DNA of 64,000 nucleotides from Rhizobium leguminosarum. Lineage in GTDB: Bacteria; Pseudomonadota; Alphaproteobacteria; Rhizobiales; Rhizobiaceae. The translations under genes and the position numbers were made by a program. The notes beneath the pieces were generated by a model. It saw only the letters and a program-made list of their open reading frames with translations. It did no database searches and was not told the DNA's origin. This document shows, piece by piece, positions 52,264 through 60,352 of the stretch (position 1 is its first letter; every line of letters starts with the position of its first letter). The stretch spans positions 901,501 through 965,500 of the forward strand of contig NZ_JAGIOR010000001.1 in NCBI RefSeq assembly GCF_017876795.1, written 5' to 3'.

Positions 52264-52779
52264 CTAGGCGGCCTTGCGAACGCCAACGAAGGCGAAGGCT
52301 GCGAGCAGGATTCCGGCGATCACGTTCCAGCCCGCAAAAGACAGGCCGAGCACCCGGAGCGCCGCATCGGTGCAGGACGGGCCCTTGATCGTGTTGAGCT
52401 CGCCGAGCAGATCGCCGGCATTGGTCGTCATGCTGCTTGCCGTCGTCGAGCAGGTGGCCGGGCCGGCCCAGAAATGCCATTCGACGCCGGCGTGATAGAC
52501 GCCCATGCCCGCGGTGACCAGCATCAGGATGCCGGCGGCGAGAATGAGCGCGCGGGTGATCCAGTTGGGCAGGCCGACGAGTTCCGAAATTGCCGCGAGG
52601 ATCGCGATTGGGATGGCGTAATAATAAGGCTGGCGCTGCAGCAGGCAGAGTGCGCAGGGGATATAGCCGCCGATATATTGGAAACCAAGCGCCGTGCCGA
52701 TCGCGGCCGCCATGCCGATGGCGAGCAATATGGAATAGACAAAGCCGGGGCGGGCGAGCGGCGAGGAAGTCGCAGTCAT
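52264..52779 (-). CDS. DsbB-like disulfide bond formation protein
   Basis: A 171-residue membrane protein starting MTATSSPLARPGFVYSILLAIGM. Four helices; the first periplasmic CXXC is PCALCLLQR at about 41-49, the second pair of Cys (ATCSTTASS and GPSCTDA) lies in the second periplasmic loop. DsbB reoxidises DsbA through quinone. The sequence is shorter in loop 2 than E. coli DsbB but keeps the four Cys. Confidence 0.85.
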   Translation of the reverse strand: MTATSSPLARPGFVYSILLAIGMAAAIGTALGFQYIGGYIPCALCLLQRQPYYYAIPIAILAAISELVGLPNWITRALILAAGILMLVTAGMGVYHAGVEWHFWAGPATCSTTASSMTTNAGDLLGELNTIKGPSCTDAALRVLGLSFAGWNVIAGILLAAFAFVGVRKAA

Positions 52780-52803
52780 GGCGGAACTCCGCGAAAGTTT
52801 GGC

Positions 52804-52907
52804 TTAGAGCAATTCCAGCAAAAGTGTGAAGCGGTTTTGCGTCCGGAATTGCGTAAAATTAAAGAGATAGAGCATCTTTGTTATTCGAAGAAAAACGAAA
52901 TGCTCTA
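52804..52907. repeat. Palindromic repeat variant between dsbB-like and yqaA-like genes
   Basis: TTAGAGCAATTCCAGCAAAAGTGTGAAGCGGTTTTGCGTCCGGAATTGCGTAAAATTAAAGAGATAGAGCATCTTTGTTATTCGAAGAAAAACGAAATGCTCTAG, given here by its ends: TTAGAGCAATTCC...GGAATTGCG (palindrome) and AGAGCAT...ATGCTCT (palindrome). The last CTAG provides the yqaA-like stop. It is related to class B by the GCAAAAGTG-AAGCGGTTTT core. Confidence 0.72.
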
Positions 52908-53495
52908 GTGAGCGAAAGAGCGGTAGCCGACATATAGCACGATCACCGCAGTGGCACCGATGCCGACGATCTGGCCGAGGCGCTTCTCGATGAAATCACG
53001 GATCGGCTCGCCGTAGCGGCGCAGCAGCCAGGCCAGAAAGAGGAAGCGCGCGCCGCGTGCAATAATCGCCGAAACAATGAAAAGCCCCAGATTGACGTGA
53101 ATGACGCCGGACAGGATGGTGACGATCTTGATCGGCGGCAGATGCGCAAGGCCCGAGGTGACAAGCAGCAGCAGGATCGTCTCGTAGGTAACATAGGCCT
53201 TCATCTGCTCGAAGGCGTCGAGCTTGCCGTAGAATTCGAGAACCGGCCGCGCCACCGTCTCATAGGCGTAATAGCCGAGCGCCCAGCCGGCGATGCCGCC
53301 GAGCACGGAAGCGATGGTCGCGATCACCGCATAGCGATAGGAGCGCTCCGGCTTGGCAAGCGCCATCGGCAGGAACAGCACATCGGCGGGCACGAGAAAG
53401 ATGGAGCTTTCGACGAAGGCGATGACGGCGAGCCAGACTTCGGCCGATTTGCGCGAGGCCAAAGACATGGTCCAGTCGTAAAGTCTGCGGAGCAT
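52905..53495 (-). CDS. YqaA/DedA family membrane protein
   Basis: A 196-residue protein from ATG 53495 (MLRRLYDWTMSLASRKSAEVWLAVIAFVESSIFLVPADVL). The motif E-S-S-I-F-x-x-P-x-D and G-x-x-x-G-Y (AGWALGYYAYETV) are typical of DedA/SNARE-associated YqaA proteins, which probably flip phospholipids. Four to five hydrophobic segments. The stop codon TAG is supplied by the adjoining repeat. A 43-codon upstream open frame has no family character. Confidence 0.85.
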   Translation of the reverse strand: MLRRLYDWTMSLASRKSAEVWLAVIAFVESSIFLVPADVLFLPMALAKPERSYRYAVIATIASVLGGIAGWALGYYAYETVARPVLEFYGKLDAFEQMKAYVTYETILLLLVTSGLAHLPPIKIVTILSGVIHVNLGLFIVSAIIARGARFLFLAWLLRRYGEPIRDFIEKRLGQIVGIGATAVIVLYVGYRSFAH

Positions 53496-53669
53496 TCCGT
53501 TCCCTTCCTGTTGCGGTGCAAAAAGCTTTAGGGGCCGTGGGCGGCGCTGTAAATGCTCACCCGTGTCCTTCGTATCACCCCTGTCCAAAAATTTTCGTGA
53601 TGGGGGGCATCGGCGCCTCTCCAAAGATTACACGGGATTGCGAATCGGCGATTCTGCGGCAAGCTGTCT

Positions 53670-53826
53670 CAGAGCTTGATGCCAAAAAGTGTGGGCGGTT
53701 TTCGGACGAGGTCATGCTCTAAAGCGCGTCGCATCAAACTTGATTCATGCGATGCGCTTTAGTCCTTTGTTTTTATGCATGTCGTTATCCCGGAACCGCT
53801 GCACACTTCCGGGCGACATGCATTAG
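53670..53826. repeat. Class B fragment fused to a class A repeat
   Basis: CAGAGCTTGATGCCAAAAAGTGTGGGCGGTTTTC...GTCATGCTCTAA (about 53670-53721) runs straight into TAAAGCGCGTCGCATCAAACTTGATTCATGCGATGCGCTTTA (53719-53760) and CTTTGTTTTTATGCATG...GCGACATGCATTAG (to 53826). The region 53496-53859 holds no gene apart from these repeats. Confidence 0.78.
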
Positions 53827-53859
53827 CTGAATTGGGGCGACGTGCAGGGTGGCGTGAGA

Positions 53860-54144
53860 ATGTTCAAAGTGATCGAGGGCGGCCGCGGCCAGGCCATGCA
53901 CATGGTCGAGCGGTCCGATGAGGGGGGCGGGCCGAGCAGGGATGATGTGCGCCGGGAGGCGGCGCGGCGGCTGAGCGAAAGTGGCTATCATCTCTCGCGC
54001 ATGCGGGAGTTCGCGACCGGCGTGCCGATGCTGGCGTCTCTTCAATACCTGTCGCTGCAGATCGATTTTGCGGCCGAGAGCTTGTCGCGACTCGATCCGA
54101 TCCCGGAGGATTTCCGCGCCGATGGCTATTGGCCGGCAGGCTGA
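53860..54144 (+). CDS. Small conserved-type hypothetical protein
   Basis: A 94-residue protein from ATG 53860 (MFKVIEGGRGQAMHMVERSDEGG; an ATG six codons upstream is possible). It has a Gly-rich head and a helical part (REAARRLSESGYHLSRMREFATGVPMLASLQYLSLQIDFAAESLSRLDPIPEDFRADGYWPAG). No signal peptide or membrane helix. Located between a repeat and the antiporter gene. GC-rich codon bias supports coding. Function unknown. Confidence 0.6.
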   Translation: MFKVIEGGRGQAMHMVERSDEGGGPSRDDVRREAARRLSESGYHLSRMREFATGVPMLASLQYLSLQIDFAAESLSRLDPIPEDFRADGYWPAG

Positions 54145-54181
54145 ACAATCGCGCTATCGCCGAGACATGCATTAGGTTGCG

Positions 54182-55930
54182 TCAGGAGAGATCCATCGAT
54201 TTTTCCCATTGCTGACGCAGGTCGTTCATCTCAGTGCGTTTCTGGGCCATTTCGCTGACGGCGGCGCGCAGATTGGGATGACGCGCCATGAACATGTTGA
54301 AGTCGCGCCGTTCCAGCACTTCGAACTGGCAGAAGTCGACGGCGATGACGTCGGCGGTGCGCCGTCCGCCGCTCAGAAGCGCCATTTCGCCGAAAAAGGC
54401 GCCGGGCTCCAGGCGGATCGCGCCACTGGCGAGCCGGACTTCCACCGCTCCCGATGAGATAAAATACATGCCGTCGCCGCGATCGCCGCGGCGGATGACG
54501 CGCTCGCCGGGCGGTGCCGATTTCGCCTTGAAGAGCAGCAGCAGTTCCTCCTGCGCGTCTTCGTCGACCTCAGAAAACAGCGGGAAAGTCTCGATCAGCT
54601 GCTGCATCTTCAACTGATGCTCGCGTTCGCGCTCCTCGCCGAGCGCCCTGATTTTTTCCAGTTCCTTGCCGAGCGCCTTCTGCCTCTTCCTGCCGTAGGT
54701 TTCCCAAGGGGAGGGCCATTTCGAATGAGCAAATTTCTTCAGGCCATCGGTGGCGAAGATCACGATCGGATTGAGTGTGATCGACAGGATTGCGGCGGCA
54801 AGGATCAGATCCTGGCCCTCATGCGGCAACAGCCCGAGCGAGACGCCGAGGCCGGCGAGGATGAAGGAGAATTCGCCGATCTGGGCAAGGCCGCCGGCCA
54901 AGGTCAGCCCCAGACCGATCGGATATCGCAGCAGCATGACGATCATGAAGGTGATGATGCCCTTGCCGAGGATGACAAGCGCCAGCGCGCCGATCACCGC
55001 CAGCGGCTGGCGCACCAGGATCGATGGGTCGAAGAGCATGCCGACAGAAACGAAGAACAGCACGGAGAAGGCATTCTGCAACGGCAGCGAGTCGGCGGCT
55101 GCCCTGTGGCTGAGCTGGGATTCGCTCATGACCACGCCGGCAAAAAAGGCACCGAGCGCAAAGGAGACGCCGAAGATCGCCGCCGAGCCGAAGGCGATGC
55201 CGAGCGCGATCGCCAGTACCGTCAGCGTGAAGAGTTCGCGTGAGCCGGTGCGGGCGATCATCGTCAGCAGCCAGGGCACGATGCGCGGGCCGAGGAAGAT
55301 CGCCATGGCGGCGAAACCCGCCACCTTCAAGAGCGTCAGGCCGATCGTCAGCACCAGGGAAAGTTCGCCGAGGCCGTGGTTGGTCGTAGCGGCGGCGTTC
55401 CCACCCAGAAGCTCTGCAAGGGCCGGCAGCAGCACCAGCGCCAGCACCATCACCAGATCCTCGACGATCAGCCACCCAACGGCGACGCGCCCGCTCGGCG
55501 CGTTGACGAGATTGCGCTCCTCCAGCGCCTTCAGCAGAACGACGGTGCTCGCCACCGACAGGCTGAGACCCAGGACGATGCCGGCGCCGAGGCTCCAGCC
55601 CCAGAGCTTGCAAAGGCCGATGCCCATGAGGGTGGCGAGGATGATGCGCCCGATCGCGCCCGGCACGGCGATGCCACGTACGGCCAGCAGGTCGGAGGCG
55701 GAAAAATGCAGGCCGACGCCGAACATCAGCAGGATGACGCCCATTTCGGCGAGCTGACCGGCAAGGGCGGTATCGGCAACGAAGCCCGGCGTGAACGGCC
55801 CCATCAGGATACCGGCCATCAGGTAGCCGACCAGCGGCGGCAGCCGAAGCCGGTCAGCGGCATACCCCAGGATCGCCGCGAAAACGAAACTGACGGCAAC
55901 CGTCGCGATGAGCCCTACTTCCTGATGCAC
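54182..55930 (-). CDS. Kef-type monovalent cation:proton antiporter with cyclic-nucleotide-binding domain
   Basis: A 582-residue protein starting at GTG 55930 (VHQEVGLIATVAVSF) behind GGAAGGG; a long in-frame extension is non-coding. The first ~400 residues form the CPA2 antiporter domain with about 12 helices, including LPPLVGYLMAGILMGPFTPGF, LLMFGVGLHFSASDLL, GWLIVEDLVMVLAL (ED motif) and GLAQIGEFSFILAGLGVSLGLL. A helical linker rich in E/R (EREREHQLKMQQL) leads to a C-terminal CRP-like cNMP domain: LLLFKAKSAPPGERVIRRGDRGDGMYFISSGAVEV and PGAFFGEMALLSGGRRTADVIAV. Cyclic-nucleotide control of transport is inferred. Confidence 0.88.
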   Translation of the reverse strand: MHQEVGLIATVAVSFVFAAILGYAADRLRLPPLVGYLMAGILMGPFTPGFVADTALAGQLAEMGVILLMFGVGLHFSASDLLAVRGIAVPGAIGRIILATLMGIGLCKLWGWSLGAGIVLGLSLSVASTVVLLKALEERNLVNAPSGRVAVGWLIVEDLVMVLALVLLPALAELLGGNAAATTNHGLGELSLVLTIGLTLLKVAGFAAMAIFLGPRIVPWLLTMIARTGSRELFTLTVLAIALGIAFGSAAIFGVSFALGAFFAGVVMSESQLSHRAAADSLPLQNAFSVLFFVSVGMLFDPSILVRQPLAVIGALALVILGKGIITFMIVMLLRYPIGLGLTLAGGLAQIGEFSFILAGLGVSLGLLPHEGQDLILAAAILSITLNPIVIFATDGLKKFAHSKWPSPWETYGRKRQKALGKELEKIRALGEEREREHQLKMQQLIETFPLFSEVDEDAQEELLLLFKAKSAPPGERVIRRGDRGDGMYFISSGAVEVRLASGAIRLEPGAFFGEMALLSGGRRTADVIAVDFCQFEVLERRDFNMFMARHPNLRAAVSEMAQKRTEMNDLRQQWEKSMDLS

Positions 55931-56131
55931 GTCTGACCCTTCCTGTGATTGCGGCGGCCACTCTGTACGAAGTGCATGCGAAATTAAACAGTTGATTTGG
56001 GTGGCGCTGCCCTTGTTTTCGGTCTTGCCCGTGAGGCGTAGAACTCGTCTGCCGCGCGATGCGGCCTCCGGCGATGTTGGAACCACTTGCTTCTTGTCTC
56101 GTTGCCTTTTCATCAAGAAAGGAGAAACGAC

Positions 56132-56416
56132 ATGCGGAAGATCATCCTCAACTGTACTGTAGCGGCCCTTGCCGCCTGCTCGTTTGCAGCGCCTGTACTC
56201 GCCGACAGCGTCTATGTCCGGGAGCGTTCCTATGACGACGGTTATCGTCATGAGCGGGTAAGACCCGGCATCACCATCAGCGAGCGTGGCGTCACTTTCG
56301 GTGCGGTGCGCGAACGCGAACACCGCCGCTATCGCGACTATGGCTGCGAAACCAGAAGCATCACCCGCCAGACCGACGAAGGCGAAGTCACCAAGACGGT
56401 CCGGCGTTGCGATTGA
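56132..56416 (+). CDS. Small secreted Arg/Tyr-rich protein
   Basis: A 94-residue protein from ATG 56132 with AAAGGAG 6 bases upstream. Signal peptide MRKIILNCTVAALAACSFAAPVLA, then a mature part rich in Arg, Tyr and charged residues (VRERSYDDGYRHERVRPGITISERGVTF). Two Cys near the end (DYGCETRSI and VRRCD) may form a disulfide. An isolated gene followed by a strong terminator. Function unknown; periplasmic or secreted. Confidence 0.72.
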   Translation: MRKIILNCTVAALAACSFAAPVLADSVYVRERSYDDGYRHERVRPGITISERGVTFGAVREREHRRYRDYGCETRSITRQTDEGEVTKTVRRCD

Positions 56417-56430
56417 CCAGGAATACCCGA

Positions 56431-56474
56431 CGAAAGCGAAGCCCGGTTCCAATGAGCCGGGTTTTCGCCTTTCG
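56431..56474 (+). terminator. Long-stem terminator of the small secreted protein gene
   Basis: CGAAAGCGAAGCCCGG...CCGGGTTTTCGCCTTTCG: an imperfect stem of about 16 bp with core CCCGG/CCGGG and outer CGAAAGCGAA/TTCGCCTTTCG, and a T-rich 3' arm (GGGTTTTCGCCTTTCG). 15 bp after the stop codon of the preceding gene. Confidence 0.65.
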
Positions 56475-56584
56475 TGGCGCGAATATCTCAATGCAGTGGT
56501 GAAACTCGTCCGTCGGTGTTATGAGCACGCCTTTGGTACAAGCGCGTTCCCAGCGCAAACAACACCTGCACAGGATCTTTTAGT

Positions 56585-56872
56585 ATGATTGAGCTTACGC
56601 CGTCCCAGATTGCCGCACTGAAACTCGCCAGGGATGGAGACCTTTACCCTCAGCCAGCCAATAAATGGACGCATCAGAACGCGACGGTGACCTACGCAAA
56701 GACCGACCGTTGGAAAGAGCGGCCTCAGAAAATCAAATCGGTCACCGCCAAGACGCTTGGCGAGTTGAAGGAGCCTGGTTTTCTCGAGCGGCGGCACCTC
56801 GATGACGATGTCTCGAAAGACGTCTACGGCATCACCATGGCCGGCAAGATGTGGCTGTTGAAGAACAAGTAG
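56585..56872 (+). CDS. Small hypothetical protein, winged-helix-like
   Basis: A 95-residue protein starting MIELTPSQIAALKLARDGDLYPQP. Pattern: helix (LTPSQIAALKLA), strand region (ATVTYAKTDRW), helix (KSVTAKTLGELKEPGFL), wing (ERRHLDDDVSKDVYGITMAGKMWL). The order helix-helix-wing and TAKTLGELKEPGFL suggest a small winged-helix fold, but no family is recognised. Codon use is less GC3-rich than its neighbours, which hints at acquisition. 95 bp of unremarkable sequence separates it from the preceding terminator. Confidence 0.6.
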   Translation: MIELTPSQIAALKLARDGDLYPQPANKWTHQNATVTYAKTDRWKERPQKIKSVTAKTLGELKEPGFLERRHLDDDVSKDVYGITMAGKMWLLKNK

Positions 56873-57018
56873 TTTTATTCCGGCTACGAATTCGTTCGGT
56901 GCTCCCGCGTCAGGTCTTTGAAGAAAGGGCTACGCGGCGGCATTTGAGATGATGGTGTTGCTAACCGGAGCACTCCCGAACCAGTCCGCCTTTGTTCCTG
57001 ACGGAAATGCGGCGCGAC

Positions 57019-57073
57019 AGCCTACGCTCTGTGAGCTTCAGCTCGCCAAGCCGAAGCTCACAGAGCGTAGGCT
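57019..57073. repeat. Perfect 21-bp-arm hairpin touching the 3' end of tRNA-Leu
   Basis: AGCCTACGCTCTGTGAGCTTC (57019-57039) and its exact reverse complement (57053-57073) enclose a 13-nt loop in which GCT/AGC adds three pairs after one mismatch. The right arm ends at 57073, which is also the last base (A of CCA) of the minus-strand tRNA-Leu. No U-tract follows. It probably shapes the 3' processing or termination of the tRNA. Confidence 0.85.
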
Positions 57074-57158
57074 GGTGCCCCATGCCGGAGTCGAACCAGC
57101 ACTTCTTTCGAAACTCGATTTTGAGTCGAGCGCGTCTACCAATTCCGCCAATGGGGCA
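57073..57158 (-). tRNA. tRNA-Leu (anticodon CAA)
   Basis: On the minus strand: TGCCCCA acceptor, D-arm GGCGGAATTGGTAGACGC, anticodon stem CTCGA / TCGAG with loop CTCAAAA (anticodon CAA, Leu UUG), the long variable arm of a class II tRNA (TTTCGAAAGAAGTG), T-arm GCTGGTTCGACTCCGGC, closing TGGGGCA and encoded CCA. 86 nt including CCA. The gene lies alone between the winged-helix-like gene and the MFS gene. Confidence 0.96.
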
Positions 57159-57246
57159 ACGGATACGAACGGGCGGCTGTCTAACATGTGAGCGCCTGCA
57201 CGCGCAAGACGGGCAAGCGAAGTTATCCAACTGATCCGGTAGAGGG

Positions 57247-57271
57247 ATCCGGCCTCGTTTCGAGGCCGGAT
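57247..57271. terminator. Perfect 11-bp hairpin downstream of the MFS gene
   Basis: ATCCGGCCTCG-TTT-CGAGGCCGGAT, 11 bp stem with a 3-nt loop, 11 bp beyond the MFS stop. On the minus strand there is no U-tract after it; on the plus strand GCTTTTGAT follows. It may still block transcription or protect the mRNA end, so it is called a terminator-like structure only. Confidence 0.5.
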
Positions 57272-57281
57272 GCTTTTGATA

Positions 57282-58577
57282 TCAATGAGCGGTGGCCGTT
57301 GCCGGAGCGGTTAGGCCGGACTTCTTCAGCGTGATCGCCAGGATCGATGCCAACAGGCAGAAGGCGCCGGCGATAAAGAAGGCGGGCAGGTAGCTCGAAA
57401 GCTCCGTGCGCGAGAGGCCGGCGCCATAGGCGGCGGTGGCGGCTCCCAGCTGATGGCCGGCAAAGATCCAGCCGAAGACGAGGCCGGCCTTTTCGCGGCC
57501 GAAGCGGTCGGCAGCGATCTTGACAGTCGGCGGCACGGTGGCGATCCAGTCGAGACCGTAGAAGACGGCGAAGATGGAGAGGCCGTAGAAGCTGAAATCG
57601 CTGAACGGCAGGTAAAGCAGCGACAGGCCGCGAAAGCCGTAATAAAAGAACAGCAGCCAGCGGTTGTCGAAGCGGTCTGACAGCCAGCCGGAGCCGATGG
57701 TGCCGAAGAAATCGAAGATACCCATGACGGCCAGCACACTGGCGGCGGCCACCGGCACGATGCCGAAATCGCCGCAGAGGGTGACGAAATGGGTCTGGAT
57801 CAGGCCATTGGTGCTGAGACCGCAGATGAAAAAGGTGGCAAACAGGATCCAGAAAGTCGAGGTCTTCGAGATTTCCCTGAGCACGGTGATCGGCGTCATC
57901 AGCGCGACGCCGAGGGAGGTGCTTGCCGGCGGCGGCGTGACCTGCGTTTCGCCGAGGGCGGGCAAGTTGAGGTCGGCCGGCCGGTCACGCATGAAGGCAA
58001 GCACCGCAAGGGCTGCGACCATGATCATGGCGCAGACGAAAAACACCGTCGAGCGCCAGCCGTAGCGTTGCGTCAGCTCCGCCATTAACGGCAGAAAGAC
58101 GAGCTGGCCGGTGGCCGAACTTGCCGAGAGCATGCCGACGACGAGGCCACGATGCTTGGTGAACCAGCGGGTGGAGATGGTTGCGGCGAGCACCATGGCC
58201 GTCAGACCGGTGCCGAAGCCGACGACAATGCCCCAGAGCAGCAGCAGCTGCCACAGCGTCGTCATGAACAGCGAACCGATGAAGCCGGCGCCGATCAGGG
58301 CGAGGGCGAAAACGATGACTTTGCGCACGCCGAAATAATTCATGAAGGCGGCGGCGAACGGGCCCATGAAGCCGAAAAGAATCAGTCGGATCGCAAGGGC
58401 TGAGGAAATCTGCGAGGTCTCCCAGCCGAACTCGTCCTGCAGCGGCTTGATGAGAACGCCAGGTGCGCCCATCGCGCCTGCTGTGACCAGCATGGTGAGG
58501 AAGGTTGCGGCGGCGACGACCCAGCCGTAGTGGATGTTACGCCGGGCAAGGGTGGAGGCGAGGGCTGTGGAAACCAT
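57282..58577 (-). CDS. MFS transporter (OFA/monocarboxylate type)
   Basis: A 431-residue, 12-helix protein starting MVSTALASTLARRNIHYGWVVAAATFL. Typical MFS loops: FMNYFGVRKVIVFAL (helix 2-3), RWFTKHRGLVVGMLSASSATGQLVFLPL, SGWLSDRFDNRWLL. The start IHYGWVVAAATFLTMLVTAGAMGAPGVLIKPLQDEFGW is typical of oxalate/formate and monocarboxylate-type antiporters. Substrate unknown. Divergent from the tetR-type gene, with two operators between them, so it is probably its target. Confidence 0.85.
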   Translation of the reverse strand: MVSTALASTLARRNIHYGWVVAAATFLTMLVTAGAMGAPGVLIKPLQDEFGWETSQISSALAIRLILFGFMGPFAAAFMNYFGVRKVIVFALALIGAGFIGSLFMTTLWQLLLLWGIVVGFGTGLTAMVLAATISTRWFTKHRGLVVGMLSASSATGQLVFLPLMAELTQRYGWRSTVFFVCAMIMVAALAVLAFMRDRPADLNLPALGETQVTPPPASTSLGVALMTPITVLREISKTSTFWILFATFFICGLSTNGLIQTHFVTLCGDFGIVPVAAASVLAVMGIFDFFGTIGSGWLSDRFDNRWLLFFYYGFRGLSLLYLPFSDFSFYGLSIFAVFYGLDWIATVPPTVKIAADRFGREKAGLVFGWIFAGHQLGAATAAYGAGLSRTELSSYLPAFFIAGAFCLLASILAITLKKSGLTAPATATAH

Positions 58578-58628
58578 GGGCGAGATTCCGTTCGAATTCA
58601 GCTTCGGGAAAATGCAAGATCGATTTAC

Positions 58629-58671
58629 ATGATGGCCATCATATTTGTTGCGTATTGATGATGGACGTCAT
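58629..58671. promoter_or_regulatory. Two TetR-type operators between the MFS and TetR genes
   Basis: ATGATGGCCATCAT (58629-58642) is a perfect 14-bp palindrome; ATGATGGACGTCAT (58658-58671) is the same with two changes. Shared pattern: ATGAtGGnCnTCAT. Centre-to-centre distance is 29 bp, near three helical turns, in the 129-bp gap between the divergent genes. This is the expected position and symmetry for TetR autoregulation and control of the MFS gene. Confidence 0.72.
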
Positions 58672-58706
58672 ATATTTTGTCAAGCGACTATTTCTGGAGA
58701 TGAAAA

Positions 58707-59285
58707 ATGCGGGTGAGCCGCGAGAAGTTTGCCGAAAACCGAGAGAAAATCCTGGGCGTTGCCGGCGTGCTCTTCCGCGAGAACGGTTTCGACGGGGTTG
58801 GCGTCGCCGACATCATGAAGGCGGCGGGGCTGACGCATGGCGGTTTCTACGGTCATTTCGCTTCGAAGGACGACCTGGCGCTGGAGGTCAGCCGTAAGCT
58901 GATCGACAAGGTCGAAACGCGCTGGAAGGAGCATATCGCTGATTCTCCAGATCGGCCGCTGGAATCGCTTCTCGACCATTATATCCACTGGCGCACGGTC
59001 GACGATCCAGGCGGCAGCTGCGTCTTCGCGACACTGATCCAGGAGGTGAGCCGCAGCCGCGGTGCTGTCCGCGCCGTCTTCAGCGACGGGCTGTCCGTGC
59101 TGGTCGACACACTCGCCGATATCGTTCCCGGCGAGACCGAAGAAGACCGCCGTGCCAATGCCGCGACGACGCTCTCATCGATGATGGGCGCCGTCATTCT
59201 GGCCCGTGCGGTGGAGGACAGGGCGCTTGCCGAGCAGTTTCTGGTGACGATGCGCCGGCAGCTCGATCCCGGCAGTCGGATATAG
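58707..59285 (+). CDS. TetR/AcrR family repressor
   Basis: A 192-residue regulator from ATG 58707 (MRVSREKFAENREKILGVAGVLF). The N-terminal HTH VADIMKAAGLTHGGFYGHFASKDDLAL is a typical TetR DNA-binding domain; the C-terminal ligand domain contains HWRTVDDPGGSCVFATLIQEV, as in TetR proteins of the NemR-like subgroup. Probably represses the divergent MFS gene and itself through the paired palindromes. Inducer unknown. Confidence 0.9.
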   Translation: MRVSREKFAENREKILGVAGVLFRENGFDGVGVADIMKAAGLTHGGFYGHFASKDDLALEVSRKLIDKVETRWKEHIADSPDRPLESLLDHYIHWRTVDDPGGSCVFATLIQEVSRSRGAVRAVFSDGLSVLVDTLADIVPGETEEDRRANAATTLSSMMGAVILARAVEDRALAEQFLVTMRRQLDPGSRI

Positions 59286-59371
59286 TTCTAGGATGGTGAT
59301 GGTTTCGATTTCCCCTCCGCGCAAACGGAGGGGATCCGCCTTGATCGCTGAGGCTGAGAACCCGCTGGCGA

Positions 59372-60352
59372 CTATTTGAAGCCGGCGACGGCGTGCGGGA
59401 TGTAGGGTGCTTCCAGTGCGGCGATTTCTTCAGTGGTGAGCTTGACCGAGAGTGCGGCAACGGCGTCGCTGAGGTGGTCCGGTTTGGAAGCGCCGATGAT
59501 CGGGGCGGTCACGGCACTCTTCTGCAGGATCCAGGCGGTTGCGACCTGGGCGCGGGAGACGCTGCGCGCTTTGGCGATCTCGGCCACGGCCTCGACGATT
59601 TTGCGGTCGGCATCGATCGACTGCGTGTAGAGCGTCTTGCCGAATTCGTCAGTTTCGCTGCGCGCCGTCGCCTCCTCCCAGTCGCGGGCCAGGCGGCCGC
59701 GGGCAAGCGGGCTCCAGGGGATGACGGCGATCTTCTGATCTTCGCAGAGCGGCAGCATTTCACGCTCTTCTTCGCGGTAGAGCAGGTTCAGGTGGTCCTG
59801 CATGCTGACGAATTCGGTCCAGCCGTTCAGCCGGGAGATGTAGAGCGCCTTGGCAAATTGCCAAGCATACATGGACGAGGCGCCGATATAACGCGCCTTG
59901 CCCGATTTGACGACATCGTGCAGCGCCTCCAGCGTTTCCTCGATCGGCGTCGTGTAATCGAAGCGGTGGATCTGATAGAGGTCGACATAGTCGGTGCCGA
60001 GACGGCGCAGGCTGTTGTCGATCTCATCGAAGATAGCCTTGCGCGACAGGCCGGCGCCGTTCGGGCCCGGCCGCATGCGATTGAACACCTTGGTCGCCAG
60101 CACGATGTCCTCGCGCCTGGCGAAATCTTTTATGGCGCGTCCGACGATCTCTTCTGAAGAGCCGTTGGAATAGGTGTTGGCGGTGTCGAGGAAATTGATG
60201 CCGAGGTCGATCGCCTGCCGGATCATCGCCCGGCTTTCTTCTTCCCGCAGGCTCCAGGCATGATTGCCGCGGCCGGGATCGCCGAAGGTCATGCAGCCCA
60301 GGCAGATTTTCGAGACTTCCAAACCGGTCTTGCCAAATTTTGCGTATTCCAT
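59372..60352 (-). CDS. Aldo/keto reductase
   Basis: A 326-residue AKR from ATG 60352 (MEYAKFGKTGLEVSKICLGCMTFGDP). Catalytic tetrad visible: Asp/Tyr in FLDTANTYSNGSSEE, Lys in IVLATKVF and His in DLYQIHRFD. C-terminal IIGASKPDHLSDAVAAL (NADPH site). The closest type is the NADP-dependent AKR with the DTANTYSNG motif; substrate unknown. Divergent from the acyl-CoA synthetase gene. Its upstream in-frame extension is not used because the ATG matches the family start. Confidence 0.9.
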   Translation of the reverse strand: MEYAKFGKTGLEVSKICLGCMTFGDPGRGNHAWSLREEESRAMIRQAIDLGINFLDTANTYSNGSSEEIVGRAIKDFARREDIVLATKVFNRMRPGPNGAGLSRKAIFDEIDNSLRRLGTDYVDLYQIHRFDYTTPIEETLEALHDVVKSGKARYIGASSMYAWQFAKALYISRLNGWTEFVSMQDHLNLLYREEEREMLPLCEDQKIAVIPWSPLARGRLARDWEEATARSETDEFGKTLYTQSIDADRKIVEAVAEIAKARSVSRAQVATAWILQKSAVTAPIIGASKPDHLSDAVAALSVKLTTEEIAALEAPYIPHAVAGFK

